NCBI RefSeq assembly: GCF_035582795.1
Contig: NC_134367.1
Span: 8,199,562 to 8,263,561, forward strand
DNA from: Mycteria americana
Lineage: Eukaryota > Chordata > Aves > Ciconiiformes > Ciconiidae
Direction: 5' to 3'
DNA length: 64,000 bases
In this document: piece by piece, positions 1 through 13,700 of the stretch
Position numbering within the stretch: the first letter of the stretch is position 1
How the letters are laid out: every line of letters begins with the position of its first letter
Program-made: the position numbers and the translations under genes
The notes under the pieces: model-generated
Databases searched by the model: none
What the model was told of the DNA's origin: nothing
Seen by the model: the letters and a program-made list of their open reading frames with translations, nothing else

Positions 1-3000
1 GAAAGAAAGAGCAGGAGAGACCTTCACAGCCTCGGAGCTGGGCAGAATTTGATCTTCCTTTCAACACATGAGACACCAGAAAATCAACCTCTGTAAAAGC
101 AAATCAAAGTCAGTTTTGAGCTACAATCTTGCGGCGAAGACTCCGTTATCTGAAGAGTGCCAACTTTGTGTCTGAACTACACGTTGGGGTTTTTTCCCCC
201 TCTGGTTTTGGGCTTTTTAAAATTCCTTCCTCCCCTTGTACTTGTGAGTCAGTTTCTGCCTGCGATATTCCTCCGGAAAATGCCTTTGTTTCCTTTCCTG
301 TTAGGAAAACGTCTGCCGAACAGCGGGCACCGTCACAGCCTAGTAGGTTGGCACTTTGTTACGCTTTTCCACTCCAACAGCTCTCTGCAGCCATCAGCTG
401 CAAAGCAACATACAGAGGCTGCCAATTAATTTACTGGGCCATTAATCAATGTATTCTGTACCGGTAACTTTCAAACAGATAACAGCCATGCAGGACCAGA
501 GCAGAGATGCCAGATTGCTCATGCTTGGCTGAGCTGTACTTGGTTCAGCTTCTCCTCCGTGTAAGGGCAGAAAGGGAGGGGAGAGGTTGGAAAAGTGGCT
601 GGGAGGGCTCCGACAGACGTACGGCGGTACATTAAAATCAGATGGCTGAAGCTGTTTTCATGGCTCCTCTCCTTTGATGGAAACATCCAATTCACACAGA
701 AATTGGGTCCTGAACTGCCAGTTCTTACCTTGGTTAGTTAAGAGGTGCCTAGCCTTTGGCTAGCGCAAATCACACAGGCCCCTCATCTCAAACAGCTTTA
801 TTTACAACATGAGCATAAACCAGATGCAGGACAGGACATGGAAGCCATATCCGATTCCCAGTATCCATGTTTCTGTCACGTATATACTTGTGACGGAGGC
901 ATTTGTGTTCGTATCATACGATGCTTAGACAAGCATCCATCACGTTACAGGGGACCCACAGAGTCCCTCTGAAAGTCTGCAACAGGGAGCAGGTCACCAC
1001 AACAATTCAGACGGCCAGAAGCTATTCCCTGCCCACATGTTGGGGGGCCTCGGGAAGGAGGATGCCTGGGACCAAAGAAGGTGAATTTTTCTGGCACAGA
1101 CCTCCAGCGCTGGGAATTCAGACACCTCTGCTCCAAATGACCATCCTCCTGACTGTGGGTCCCCAGACACACATTAAGTTTGCATCTCACTTCCAGCTCA
1201 ACCATCAGGGCTGGCAAAACTTCACGTCGAGTCGCTGGGGTATCTGCGGCACAGAGGTGGCAATGAAGCGTGGAAACCCTCCTCTCCCCAGGAGCCAGCA
1301 GCACCGTGCACCACGCTCAGGCTGCAGGGATGTGTACAGCGGGGCCCTGCTTCAGGCATCATTTCAAGCACATGCTGGTAACAACCACCGCCCTCCAACA
1401 CATCCCATCCCTTCTGCATGGAAACCAGAGCACTGCACAGCATCATCCCTGGACCACCAGTATAATGCTTCCGGAGGCTAACTCCAGTTAATGTTTACGT
1501 GGAGTTTTAACCTGGCCACTTGCTTCCAGGCTTTTATTACCAGCCCAGTCCGAATTTCCACTGTTCATTGACACAAACGTTACCAGAGAGAGGAGCATTG
1601 AATGTCTCCAAGCCCATTTACCCTCCATCTCACAAGGTACAGGGGTGGGTCCTGTATAAACAGGTTTTTTTGTTTGAGGGCACCTGACAAAGCGAAGCCT
1701 GACCTTTCCCCTTCGGGGGAACAGCAGGCTTCAATCAAACCTTGCTGAGGGTTGGGGCTATTTTCCCCTCTCGCGGGTCAGGGTGATGCTTGAACTCTCC
1801 TTGCCTTAGCTCCCCCACCCACCCCATCAATCTCCCCACTGCCCTGCCCAACAGCCGAGGCCGCTGTGATTTATAATGGCCTCTCCCTGCAGCTGCGTCT
1901 CCCCTGGGACTTTCCCTGCCGCTGCTAAGTGCCTCCGCTTGCTGGACTGCCCGGCAGTCGGGTCCCCTTCCAGCAGCAGAACCTAGACCCTTTGCAGGAA
2001 GGGAAGGACACTTGCCAGATTAATGTTTTCACATTAAATTCTACTTCCAGCACATGGTGCGCTCTTAGGAAGACATCAGGTTGGAAGTGGCCGAGTCGTA
2101 TGTATCATTTTGAAGTGCTACAGTGTTTAAGGCATTTAGGGGTAAAAAAAGTGTTGGTTTTGACCCATGATAATGTAAATAGGACTCAAGATGGGGGCTA
2201 AGAAACTAGAGCTCATATTACTCCACGGGGATGGTAAAGAATCCTAGGAGAATGGTCCAGCTATGTCTAACCTGAGCTACCCTCAGGTTGTATACAGGTC
2301 ATTATCACTGCAGCATCACTGCCGTCAGACCTATGTTATTGTGCACTCGCTGAAGAGCCAGCCCACTGAGCTTTCATAATACCAAACACACTAAACTACT
2401 ATGAAAAAGTTCCTCCTTTCGCTTCTGCCAGGAGATACAGAGCACTGAATGGCTGCGTCACAGTTACAAGCACATTTTTCAATAAGGCTTCTTATCGTAA
2501 ATACACTTTTCATTATTTCACAGCCCGATGAAGTCTGGCTACTATTCTGGACACTACTTTAAAGACTAAGAGCTTTTATCAGACTGTTCCAAGCTTGGGC
2601 ACTCATCAGTAGAGCTGCCACGATGGCCCAGAGCCCAGGACAAGCCTTTGCCTGCACTGGATGCTCACTAAAAGAAAATAGCACCAGGGTGCTGCCAGTT
2701 AAGGTGGCCAGAGTGTGCAATTGGATTTCCTCGGCTCTTGTTTTAGGCAATACAGCCAAGCCTGGCAAACTCTGCTCATTGTTTGTTTCCTGGGAAAATA
2801 TTCCTGTGGGTAGGTGAGGGAGGTAAGGAGTGAGTGCTTGTGTTGAGCACAGAGCAAAGCTGAAAGGAGGAGGACCATACCCAACTTCTTCCCACCTACC
2901 TCTGGGGTATCTCTTGGGCCACAGCCCTGCAGAGAGACTCAGGATGGGAAGTGCCTCAGTGGGTGCTGATGCATCAGTGGGTGCTGGTGCCAAGCACACT

Positions 3001-6000
3001 AAAAATGAACGGAAATGAAAGGAGCCGGGTGGGTCCCTGTGAAAGCAGACTCTGGTGATGCTATCTCCATTTGGCCAAGCCAAAACAGAGGTGTTCCTAT
3101 CTCAGAAGTCACTCTTGAAATCTTGGATTTTTTTTTCCTATTTTTTTAGCCCCAAAACCGCTATTTCTTGCCTACTTCAATGGGGATGAAAGGACCGATC
3201 CCAAAAAATTACAAGTTGAGCCCAAACAAAGCGTTATGCTGAAAGAGCCTACAATCTCATCCCAAAAAACAAGTATCAGGATTTCTAAGTCTTACATATT
3301 TGTGGATAAGGAGACACTGTAAACACAACCTTCCCTACAGAATAAAGACATTTAAATTATCAGCCTCTTCCAAAAGAATGAGATGTCAGGATTATTTCTT
3401 CTTGCTGAGCCAGTGATCATACAAGCACAGCAATATACTGCCAGTGCCTCATTAACTTCTGCTGGAGGCCTGTCTCTTACTGCCCAAAACTGGCCAAAAA
3501 AGCCAAAAAAAAGACAGCAGGCCTGGAAGAATCCCACAGGCCTGCCCTCAACTGAGACATCACATAAACAGGTTTTTAGCTCAGAGAAATCACATGCCAC
3601 CTCTTCCTACAGCTTTTGTACTTCAAAGCTACTATTGGCTCTCCTTCCTTCCAAATTAGTGGAACCACTATGCCAGGCCATCTGGCACATCAAAATTTAT
3701 CTGCAGATTTCATTATCCAACCCACTGACCCCAGTGTTTTCTCCCATTGACTAATGAGATTAGCCCATCACCTCCTAATTGCAGCATTTATACCTAGTCT
3801 GTTTTACAACGCCCAAGAAAACAAATCCCCAGGTTGTTTCAGAGTGAATGAATGTCATTCTGCTCTTAGAACAAGAACAGCATTTATAAGAATAGGAGAT
3901 GGCACATACATCAAAACAACTAATGAATGTCCGTAGGCTGCAAAGTGAAAAATAGAAAATACAAACACAAATGCACTCATCTCAAACCACTGAGGCCAGG
4001 CTCCTGACTCCTTGGGCTTGTTTAGCTCAATCAGAGCAGTGCAAGGAGTATTACCTAGCATTCCTCACAGTAAGGGAGCAACTGCAAGACTAGCAATCCA
4101 TTACACAGACACTACTTGTAAGGACACTAACAGAGGGTGGTATTCCAGTTCCATACCTCACCACCCTAATAGGAAGCTTCCTGCAAAAAGTGTCTTAAAA
4201 AAGACAGAAAGGAGGCGTTACAGAATCTCCTTATATCCCGTGCATATCAGTAAAGTGCCAAGAACTAAAAAAGGCACAGGAGACGGGCTGGAAATCAGGA
4301 TGTCAGCTTGACTGTTCTCCATTTTAGTGATTTTGAGCAGGATCCGTCTAGTCTAAGCTAGCTGTCTGGACCTTCTTTGGGTCAATGGAGAGGAACCAGC
4401 AATCAGGGGATGCCACTGATCTCTAGATGTAGATGTAATGGAAGTCAGATGATGTATCCCCTAGAAGTCCAAAGGAACAGCATAGGTGAGATGAAGGTGT
4501 CTTTGGTACAGTTAAGGAAAACAGAATCCCATTGCTAATGGCACAATCTGTGCCTCAGTTTCTCCACCTGCAAAATAATGCTATTGATATTTATTCTCTA
4601 TGGTAAAATGCCTGTACAGCCATGAATGATCAATGCTATATAACTGTGAATTACTCTTGATAGATTTATTGAGTGTGCTTGAACACGTTACTTAGAGACC
4701 TGCTGGAAATTCAGAACTAGAGGGAGAAGAGGGAGGAAACATTACAGTTTTCAAGTAAAGCTAGAAAATTTAGAGTTACTGCAAACAAAAAGTACCTGGC
4801 CTGTCTTGCCTTGGAGGCAAACCAAGCCCCAAGTTGTTTATCTGTAGCCTTACATTACTACTACAGGTTTTTAAGTTTCCAGAGCAGTCCTAAAAGCCTC
4901 ATTAGAAACACCAATAATGATTTATCACTGAAGTACTAGCGTGAACAAGCCATCAGAATGAGATTAAAACAGCCTTCACCAGAGCACTCAAAACACACCA
5001 AGCTTTGCTCGTGCCTGGGCATCAGGAGGGCTGGATGCTCCAGATGGAGAACAGCCTGGAAGAGTAAATTTCCACCTCTGTCCACCAATATCCTGCATGC
5101 TCAATCTCTGTCTAAATACACCATCAGATGGACATTTCCCTACCTCTCCCCGCCACGTTTTTGTGATAAGTGTGCCTTCTACACGCCTAATGTCTAAGAA
5201 AACTTCTTACCCTCAATGCACATCCCACAGGGGCTGGAGCACAGCTGAGCTCTGTTATCACGAGCCAGGCACCATTTACATGACAGCTTCTCTGCAATGC
5301 AAATCAAGCTCATTGTCACCGATGGAAAAAGCCCTAAATGAAAAGTTATTGCCCCTTGATAGCCACTCCTTCGAGATCAGAAAAGGGTGCTGACCTCACC
5401 CTCGCCCCACCACCACCAGCCCAAGTGTTCAGGGAAAAGCCTGATCTCCCTCCACATCCATCAGCACTGTCATTAAGCCAATGACATAGGGCTGGGATGG
5501 AGGCAGTTCTGACCTCCTCCAGAAAACTATGCTAGGAAATGGGCCAGAAAGGCCCTGAAACAAGGGATCAAGCACCCAGCCAGCTTCATTCCCCATCCAG
5601 CATTTTGTAGCTTGGGCCGCTTTGGCCAGCAGACCCAGAACTGCAGCTCTGTACTAATCCCCCACCATTGACAAAGCTGAGATGGGCTTTAAAAGGCAAT
5701 TCTGCATCCAACAGGCATGGATACCAGGGTAACATCCCACTCAGGGTACTAACAGCATCCTGCAGCCCTCACTAACCCCGCAGCAGAAAAGTAGTTTTCA
5801 ACCAGCAGAAGACTTTTGCACAAAGGGACAGGTCTGTGTTTACAGACAATTCTGAAATCTCTTATGATCAAGGTGGGTCAGGCCAATTTGGCCCTTTGTA
5901 AAACATGTAAAGCTTGGACCAAGTGAATTCTGCTACGGCACTGGGGAGCAGAGGCGGCTCGGCTAGACCACAGCCCCAGTGGTGAAGAAAGCAGGAGAAG

Positions 6001-9000
6001 TGTTTCATTCTCTGCCACCTCTGCAAGAGACACATGGGGACACTGGGGGAGGTAATAGAGCCCTCCATTGGCAGGCCGAGCTGGCAAAGAAAATGCTCCT
6101 ACCAGGTGCAGCTGCACCTTTACCTTTCTCCAGGTCTGCTGCCTGGCTTAGGCAGACTAGCAGTCTTACAGACTAGTAACTTGTTGAAGCAGTGTCTCAC
6201 CAAAAGCATTTGCTGGCAAACTTCACAGATGTGGGTAAACCCTCTGTATGCTCCTTTTGAACTTACTCCAATGTTTTGGACTGCTGAAGTGCAAATAAAG
6301 GCATCCTTTCCAGGAGTAACTTCATCCAGCTAGTCACAGACAGGATCAAGTAAAAACACTCATTTGAAAGCAGCAGACAGACAGGACTATCTATCTAACC
6401 ATCTGCTCAGAGTCATCTATCTACGCTGGGAGACCTTCCTGTATCAGAAAGTCTTCAAAGCAGCAGCACTATTAATGGGGCAGTACACATACCCTTCAGC
6501 TTCCCAGCCCCAAAACTATTTAGAAGTCACCACAATCCAGGTAACTGTGGGGTCTGGGCTCCAAAAAAAAAAAAAAAACTAGCAAGAGATCAAGCTGCAG
6601 TAAAAGACACACAGAGACACCCAGGAAACATGTAATCAAAAGGGACAGCCAGGGAAACAGAGGCTGAGTCCCACGGACCCCAGGCTCTCGTGGGGAGCTT
6701 CGGGGCTGTGCAGGGACACGTGGGAGGTCTGTGACAGTCTCTTTAATCGCAGGCTCCCCTCACACTGGAACCTGGCTTGGGACTGCAGCCCCAGACTTCA
6801 GGAGACCCAAGGGTTGTGCCTCCATTGGCTTGACAATATTTTATATCACTGAATGTGATTTCTTTCCCACGTGCCTCATTCTCCCCCATGCGTATAGATA
6901 TTTCAGAGGCTTCAAAGGATAGAAGCCTCTGAAAATGCACCAAGAGAAATTCAGGGTGGGCATTAGTTATTATTTTTTGACAGCACTAAAACAACATATG
7001 AAAAGGGTTTCTTTGTTGCTTTCTATTCCCCCCCCCCCCCGAGAAACAGAAGACAATGTCCCATCCAATGCCTGCCTGATAGAGCAACAGAGGCTGGCTC
7101 TGTCACCGCACTGCAGAAGTTGTGCTTTTGGGGGAGTATTGTTTTTATTTCAGGAGAAAAAAAAGGAAATGAGCAATCCCAGAAGGAAAGGGTCTGAATG
7201 CTTGCTCGGGCTGTGCCATGAAGAAAAGAGATTGCCATTGTCAAAGGGTTTTTCATTGTTCTGGTCTTTCTGAGAAACCTTAAAATATCCAGAAATGTAA
7301 CAAGAACAGAAAACAGACCTGTTTCTTCGGCTGCCTGTTTGCAGCCTGGCTGGTTGAGAGAGACACTATGGCTTAGCAGTGTTAATTACCCCGGTTAACC
7401 CTTGTTCTTGCTAATGACATTTACTTAAAAAGCCACTTCATATCCATCAGGAGTGGGCATAAAGAGAAGCCAACTCTCCCTCATGTGAATAGCCCCACTG
7501 CTTTAAATTGAATTACTTACACAAGTCAGGACTCCTCACCACTTAAGCATTCGCCTCCAGGCTAATCAATAGCAACAAATTACTAGAATAACTGGCCAGG
7601 CTCATTCTTTCATTGGTGCCACTTTCAAACACTGTCCACAGCCTGCCCTGCCTGCCAGATTGCTTCAAGCACAAGCTTCCAGCCAGGAGTCAAGCTCCAG
7701 GCAATACCTCCAAGATCAGTCAGAGAAGTAGGACACAGGAGAGATGCAAGGGCACGAGGATTTCCTTAAGGATCAGAAAATGGCTATTAAGCCAGGAAGC
7801 TGTGGGATTTGCCCCTCTTAGCATCCTTAGCATGGCTCCATCTCATGGGAGCAGCTGGAATCAGCCAGGGCTGTACTTCTAATTTCCCAGAGCTGAGGGA
7901 CCTCGGAAAGAGGAAAAATTGCAGATAATACAAATAAGTAGATAGCCAGATAGAGTGGATCCCAAAAGCATAATGTGAGGATGCAAAGGGAAGCAAGCAA
8001 ACAACAGACAACAGCAGCGCGTACAACACCAGCACGGAGCCAGGGCCAACGCGGGCATGCACAGGAGCATCTCCAGAAGCAGCACCCTCACAGCTCAGCA
8101 CTGCTCCCGAGCCACAGCATCTCCCCGAGAGCCCGCTGCAGGCACAGTCACGCTGCTCTCTTGCTGGCACCGGTGTGCACTGAGCCAGCTCAAGGCTCTT
8201 GGTCTCAGCTGCTTCATAAAGCAGCTTGGACATTCTACGCACAACTCATCAAGAGCCGATAACCATCACCAAGAAGGACAGACAGAACCAACACAGGTGA
8301 AAATGTTTGTCTTTTTCCCTAATAGAAAGAGCTTCCTGTGTCCAGACATGGGAGAGGTTGGTGTAAGTAGGTCCAGATTTTCTGATCTGTAGAAGAGAGT
8401 AATGCTGAGAGGCAGAAAATGATCGTCTTCTGTCTCACAGGTCAAACCAGTGAAGGTTGGCCCTTAATCTCCAATACCCTGCAACAGGCAACTTAATCAG
8501 TCTTGTACTCCAATGACTTAAATCAAGGGAAACATTTAAAAATCACTTTATCATTCATATTGTGATATCACGCTGGTCAATCAACTTCCTTTTCACCCCC
8601 CAGCAGGCTTTTCTTGAGCAGAAATAATCACCACCAGCTCTACCACACAGATGTAAAAGTGATGGGAAAATGCAGAGGAGGCTGGAGTGAACAAAAGGCA
8701 CTTCAGGCCTGCTGGGGTCAGAATGCGTATCTGTACGGTAGGTTGGACTCTTCACTAATCCACCTCTGTTTCTAATGAGATTGGTTCCCATTACGGCAAA
8801 AGGAGGTCCATGGCTTAATTTGCCAAGGGGACCATTGTCATGCAGCTTAGGGAAGCAAAATAATCTTATCAGTTTGAACTTGAACCCTGCCCTCCAATTA
8901 TATGGACAATGTTTAGGAAGAGAGAGATAAAGCAAAAGTGATTTTCATGTATCCAGCAAGGAAAGTGGATTGTCTAACACCAAGCATTCAGCTTCCTGCA

Positions 9001-10134
9001 GCTGCTGACAGACCTTTACACTCCAGCCACTGGCTATACCATTGCCAAAATGCACTAACTACTTTCTGTGCATGCTAACTCCGAACTAAATCCAAGCCAA
9101 ATGGCACCAATCGCATTTAAAGTGCAACTTATTGGCATAGCAGGGCCTCTACTCTTGTAGTATAGCCCAAGTGAAAGCCTGGGGCTGTCAGCTAAAGACA
9201 AGCAAACCCAAAGTGCAGGAAGAATCAGAAAATTTTTTCATCCCTTCTTGCTGAACCTCTGTCTCTGCCTCCCTATCCAATCCATTAGCTCCCCTTGGCT
9301 GCTATAGAGACTATCCTCTTCTGGGAGTTCCGCATCCCACACAACGCAGCTAAAACAAAGAACATTTTAGCAAATAACAGCCAGGCTTCATCTATTCTTT
9401 TTTCTATACAATTCATTCCATCAACGTTGTTTAGCTGAACAAAACCCAGTGCTATCCTTTATTGTGAGGCTAACAATAAACTAACATGTGAGCACAGCGT
9501 GGGTCACAGATGTGTGCGCTTCATCATCAACTGTGGAGCCACTTCCCTGCTCAACTCACTTTTATAAAGCTTTAACCTCTTTGAGCTGGAATTCAGCTTG
9601 AGCACATAAACCAGGAAGCAAACAGTGTTAACACAACAGAAGCGGCCCCTGTACAAAAGATACATGAAAAGACGGACGTGCTTTGGAAACACTCAGATCA
9701 ACAACCTCAGTTTCCAAGGGGCTACCCACACAATAAAAATCTAGAGAGAAACTAAACTGGACAGAGGCTCTATTTTTAGTAATATCACCTGCACCAGAGG
9801 ATCGTTATTTGTGCCTTTGAATAGACGCATTTACATTTTTTTCTCATATGAAGAGACAGAAACAAACAAACAAAAACTTGGAGGGCGAACGTCTTCAAAA
9901 CTCATTTTTAAGGATCTCTTGGAATATGTTCCAAGGACCGACCCCAAATTTGTAACCCAATTTTAAGTACTCTTATCTCATCCCAAATAATGTAACCCTC
10001 AAAGCATGACTGCTCTAAGAAAAAAAAAAAAAATGCAAAACCAGACCCTTCTTACAACTGCACTTTATGGGCTCAGATCATACCCACGTCTAGCTTTTAT
10101 TATATATAAAATACAGGTGTAGCGTTGCCCTTTC
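1..10134. other. Noncoding intergenic or intronic DNA, no gene recognised
   Basis: No open frame here resembles a known protein or is bounded by convincing splice sites that join to another frame. The longest, on the minus strand at 2559-3083, begins at a TTG and has no recognisable domain, so I treat it as chance. Visible items are a candidate reversed MIR-like SINE remnant near 4546-4640, a 13-base C run at 7028-7040, and short A runs near 6562-6577 and 10020-10033. Nothing else stands out. Confidence 0.6.
4546..4640 (-). repeat. Candidate MIR-like ancient SINE remnant, reversed
   Basis: The stretch reads as the reverse complement of the MIR core. It starts with a CTGTGCCTCAGTTTCTCC-like block (4548-4565), then CACCTGCAAAATAATG and an AT-rich segment, in the order seen in reversed MIR and CORE-SINEs. 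Such elements are old in amniotes and strongly decayed in birds. The call rests on recalled consensus similarity, not alignment. An unrelated match to the short core is the main alternative. Confidence 0.45.
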
Positions 10135-10139
10135 CTTAG

Positions 10140-10711
10140 CGTACTGGGTCTGGCTGTGACAGAGTTAATTTTCTTCGTAGCAGCTTGTATAATGCTGTGT
10201 TTTGGATCTGTGATCAAAAGCGTACTGATAACCTATTAATGTTTTAGCTATTGCTGAACAGTGGTTGCACAGCATCAACACTTTCTCTGTTTCTCACTCT
10301 GCCCTCCCAGTGAATAGGTTGGAGGGTGCGCCAGACCTTGGGAGGGGACACAACCAGGCAGATGACCCCAACTGACCAAAGAGATATTCCGTGCCATATA
10401 ACATCAAGCTCAGCAATAAAACAGAGCGGAGTGGGGTTTAGGTAAGTCAGCCATCTTTTGCTTGGGAACTGGCTGGGCATCAGCCTACCTGTGGGAGGCG
10501 GTGAGTGATTGCCTTTGCATCGCTTATTTTTTCTTTCTTTTTTCTTCCACTTCTCCTTCAACAGTTATGAAACTATTTTTTTTTCCTCAACCCATGAGTT
10601 TTCTTGCTTTTACTCTTCCTTTCTCCTTCCTCCATCCCACTGAGGGTGGGAAGAGGAGACGAGCAAGCAGCTGTGTGGTGCTTAGTTGCCTACCAGGGCT
10701 AACCCACAACA
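10140..10711 (+). mobile_element. Diverged solo LTR of an avian endogenous retrovirus (copy 1 of 3)
   Basis: This 572-bp element aligns along its length with the LTRs at 28254 and 47020. Shared blocks include GACAGAGTTAATTTTCTTC near the 5' end, an ATGTTTTAGCTATTGCTGA block, a TCAACCCATGAGTTTTCTTGC block near the 3' end, and a terminal CCCACAACA. It is flanked by a perfect 5-bp target-site duplication CTTAG (10135-10139 and 10712-10716). No gag, pol or env sequence lies next to it, so it is a solo LTR. It is the most diverged copy; the canonical terminal TG has decayed to CG. A 5-bp duplication fits class III (ERVL-like) and some other retroviral groups. The exact family name is not asserted. 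Confidence 0.82.
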
Positions 10712-10716
10712 CTTAG

Positions 10717-13700
10717 TTACGTGCACTTGATTTTGCAACTGTAATGCTCATTTTAACCTGTGCAGTCCATTTGCATATATGCATTACAGTATTGGAGAAG
10801 AAACTGGGTATCGAGTACCACATATTTCTTCCTGGCTATCAGAGCTTGAGAGGATGGGTAAGGGGCTGCTCTTGGAGGAAAAGTAGATACTTAACAACCT
10901 CTGAAATATTGGGCAGTTAGAGCTCCTGCCGCTAATCTCTCTGCCTTGGATCCTCATCTGTGCAATGCAGGTAACACTCCAGACTCCTTCCAGAAGGGTA
11001 AGCACATCCCTGTTTGTAGGGCACTCACAACAAGCAGAATAGGGTTTAAATAACACATGGTAAATAAGGCCCTAGGGCCATAATGAACCAGAAGGATAAA
11101 GAAAATCATTGTGAGGCAGCTATCCTGTGCACTGGACAATACAGGAGTCCCAAGGAGGTGGAGAAAAAGTAGTATGTGCTCGTTAAAGAGTAACTCATAA
11201 CGTAAAAACCCAAAGGGCTGGATTCAAGTAGTTAAAACTACCTTCATTTTAACATTTCTTAACTTCCAAATGTTTGATTTGTAACCTTAATGCTGTTCTT
11301 TGAATGTTCCACACAAAAGCTAAACTTTTTCAAAGCCAAAGTGCAGAATTTTGTCCTGTACCGTCTTATGGGCATCACCAGGGCCACAGCTGCACTGCAC
11401 TCACAGGCCCCACACAGACCACAGAGGTAAGAGATTTCCCAACGACTAGGGCCCAAAATCGAACATAATCCACCTACAGCAGCTCAAGTTACTACCTATC
11501 AGTGTAACTGCACTAAGTGTCTGCACTCTTGGCCCAACACAGCTTCAAGGGAAAACATGAGCCACAAGCCTTTGCAAAATACAGCAAACATAGGAAATTA
11601 ATGCCAGGAAGAGCACTTGCCATAGAGCAACCTTAATATCAATGCAGAGGAGCAAGCAATAAAGGAACACAGCTGAGCCCACAGGTCCTAGGCATAGGAT
11701 GCAGGTCACCCCAGCCCACAGAGCGATACAAAAATCACAGAGGAAAAATCAGGAGAAAATCCCTCCACTGCTGTGTTTGTTTTTATATTTACTTGTTGGA
11801 CTCCAAAAGCCCATTTTCAACCCTTGAGGCTAATGCAACACACGTCGATAATATCATAGCAGCAAAACCACAGGCATCTGATAGTAGATGAAAACAAAAC
11901 AACACAATCACATAGGGGGTCTCAGAGTAGGTGGTCTGAATGGTCCCTTGTTGACAAGCAGCACCAGCAGGTACCTAATCTATTGAGGGTTTAGTATAAC
12001 TTACCTGAAGACAGCCCTCTCTCACACCCTGACGATTCTGGTGCTTTTATGGGCTGCTGGAGGAGTGACTCTGCTGGCAACTAGTGTGTTGATACCGGGT
12101 GAAAAGATGACACACAAAATTATATAGTGAAGTTCTTTGATTGTAGGTGGCCGATAAAATTTCTTGTACCCCTCTAGGCCTTCTTCTGTTAATGTAATGT
12201 TAAAAAAGGGAATATTTCTAAAAAAGAGAATCTTTTCTTCCACACCAGTGAGGCACAGCGCTGGCAAGTTTGTTAATGATGTGGGATACTTTGCCAGCAG
12301 GTGGATGTGACCTCCCCTGCCCACCACAACTAAAATGCTTGGACAACGTCTACTGCAAATTCTTCTGCAGTATGCTACATCCATCTGTTAATTCAAGTAC
12401 ACTTCTGGAACCTGACCACTGAGAGAGTTTGCCCAAACCACAGGTCCCACACATGCTGCTCCACCTTCATGCAAGGATCCAGATGGATCCAAGAGTGATT
12501 ATTGTACAGCAAACCTTATCATCCAAAGGACCCCCATCAACACTGATACCACAGCATCTACCAACTCTATTCAAGAGCACATGGCATATTTGAAGAGACC
12601 CAGCCAAGATTTATTTTACTGTGCAACTCAGAACTGCCAAACCATCATTGTCTCCCTGACATGAAAAGACATGCACTAGGTTCCAGGCAGCCAAGCTCTA
12701 AGCATCCCCAAAAAAGCAGACATACATACTTTAATTACTACGAATGAGCTCATATCCTCAGCTACTGAGCTGAGCCAGGCATATTTGGATCAGCCCAAAC
12801 CAGACTCAGAGACACACAACTCGCCATCTTTCCTCAGGCAAAGGGAGCAGCTAGGTTAATAATAATAGGTAACCCAAGCAGTTTTCTTTAAAATGTTGAC
12901 AATTATTACTTCTATATCAGATTTAGTCAGCAAGAAGATGAGTTGGGATTAACTTCTGTTCATCCTGACAAGTCAGCAAAGTTGCCTCATAGCCGAGAAG
13001 AATTTGGCCCTTGCCTGTTTCTTGGAAAAAGCACAAAAATCCCAGACAACAGCAGTACCAGATCAGTGAGGCACAGCACTGGCAAGGACACAAGGAACCT
13101 TGTAGCATTGCACTAAACCAACCTGACCAAACGTCCTCTGAACTACTTTTGAGCAGCGCATTGGGTCTGTTCCTGCAGGCAGCCACATACCTGGCAAGGG
13201 ACAGAAACAGACTGAATTTGTGAAGGTCTTGGGTATGTGGATAAAAAGGAATGACAAGAGCACAAAAAAAACCCCAGGAGTAGTTGCTTCAAATGGTCCC
13301 CCACAGGGACTGGGATTGCTCTCTTGGAAGAGAAAGCAGAAAGTTCCATCTATATATGCACAAACACGCCAAGCACAAGCAACCAATCTCAACTAAGACA
13401 TGTGAACAGTCCTGGTGTTGGCCACCTAAATCACTGCACACCCACCTAAACACAGCATAGTCCAATTTGCAGTTCTGAACACCAAGCACTTTGGGAGATC
13501 AGGCCACGTTTAAATTACCATCAACAAAAGGATCAGCAAAGGTGCCAAGGGTAAATACATAGTTTTTCTCCCCCTGCAGAGACTAAGCTTATTCTGCCCC
13601 CCTACCCCGCCCCCAGCTTAAATTATGATTTTAGCACCTAAGTATCTCTGCTGAGAAAAGATACATTAAAATTCCCACTATTTTTTTTTTAATTGACCAA

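Noticed and set aside
2559-3083. 174-codon minus-strand frame
   Set aside because: It starts at a TTG, has ordinary composition with no motif, and is matched by overlapping frames on the other strand.
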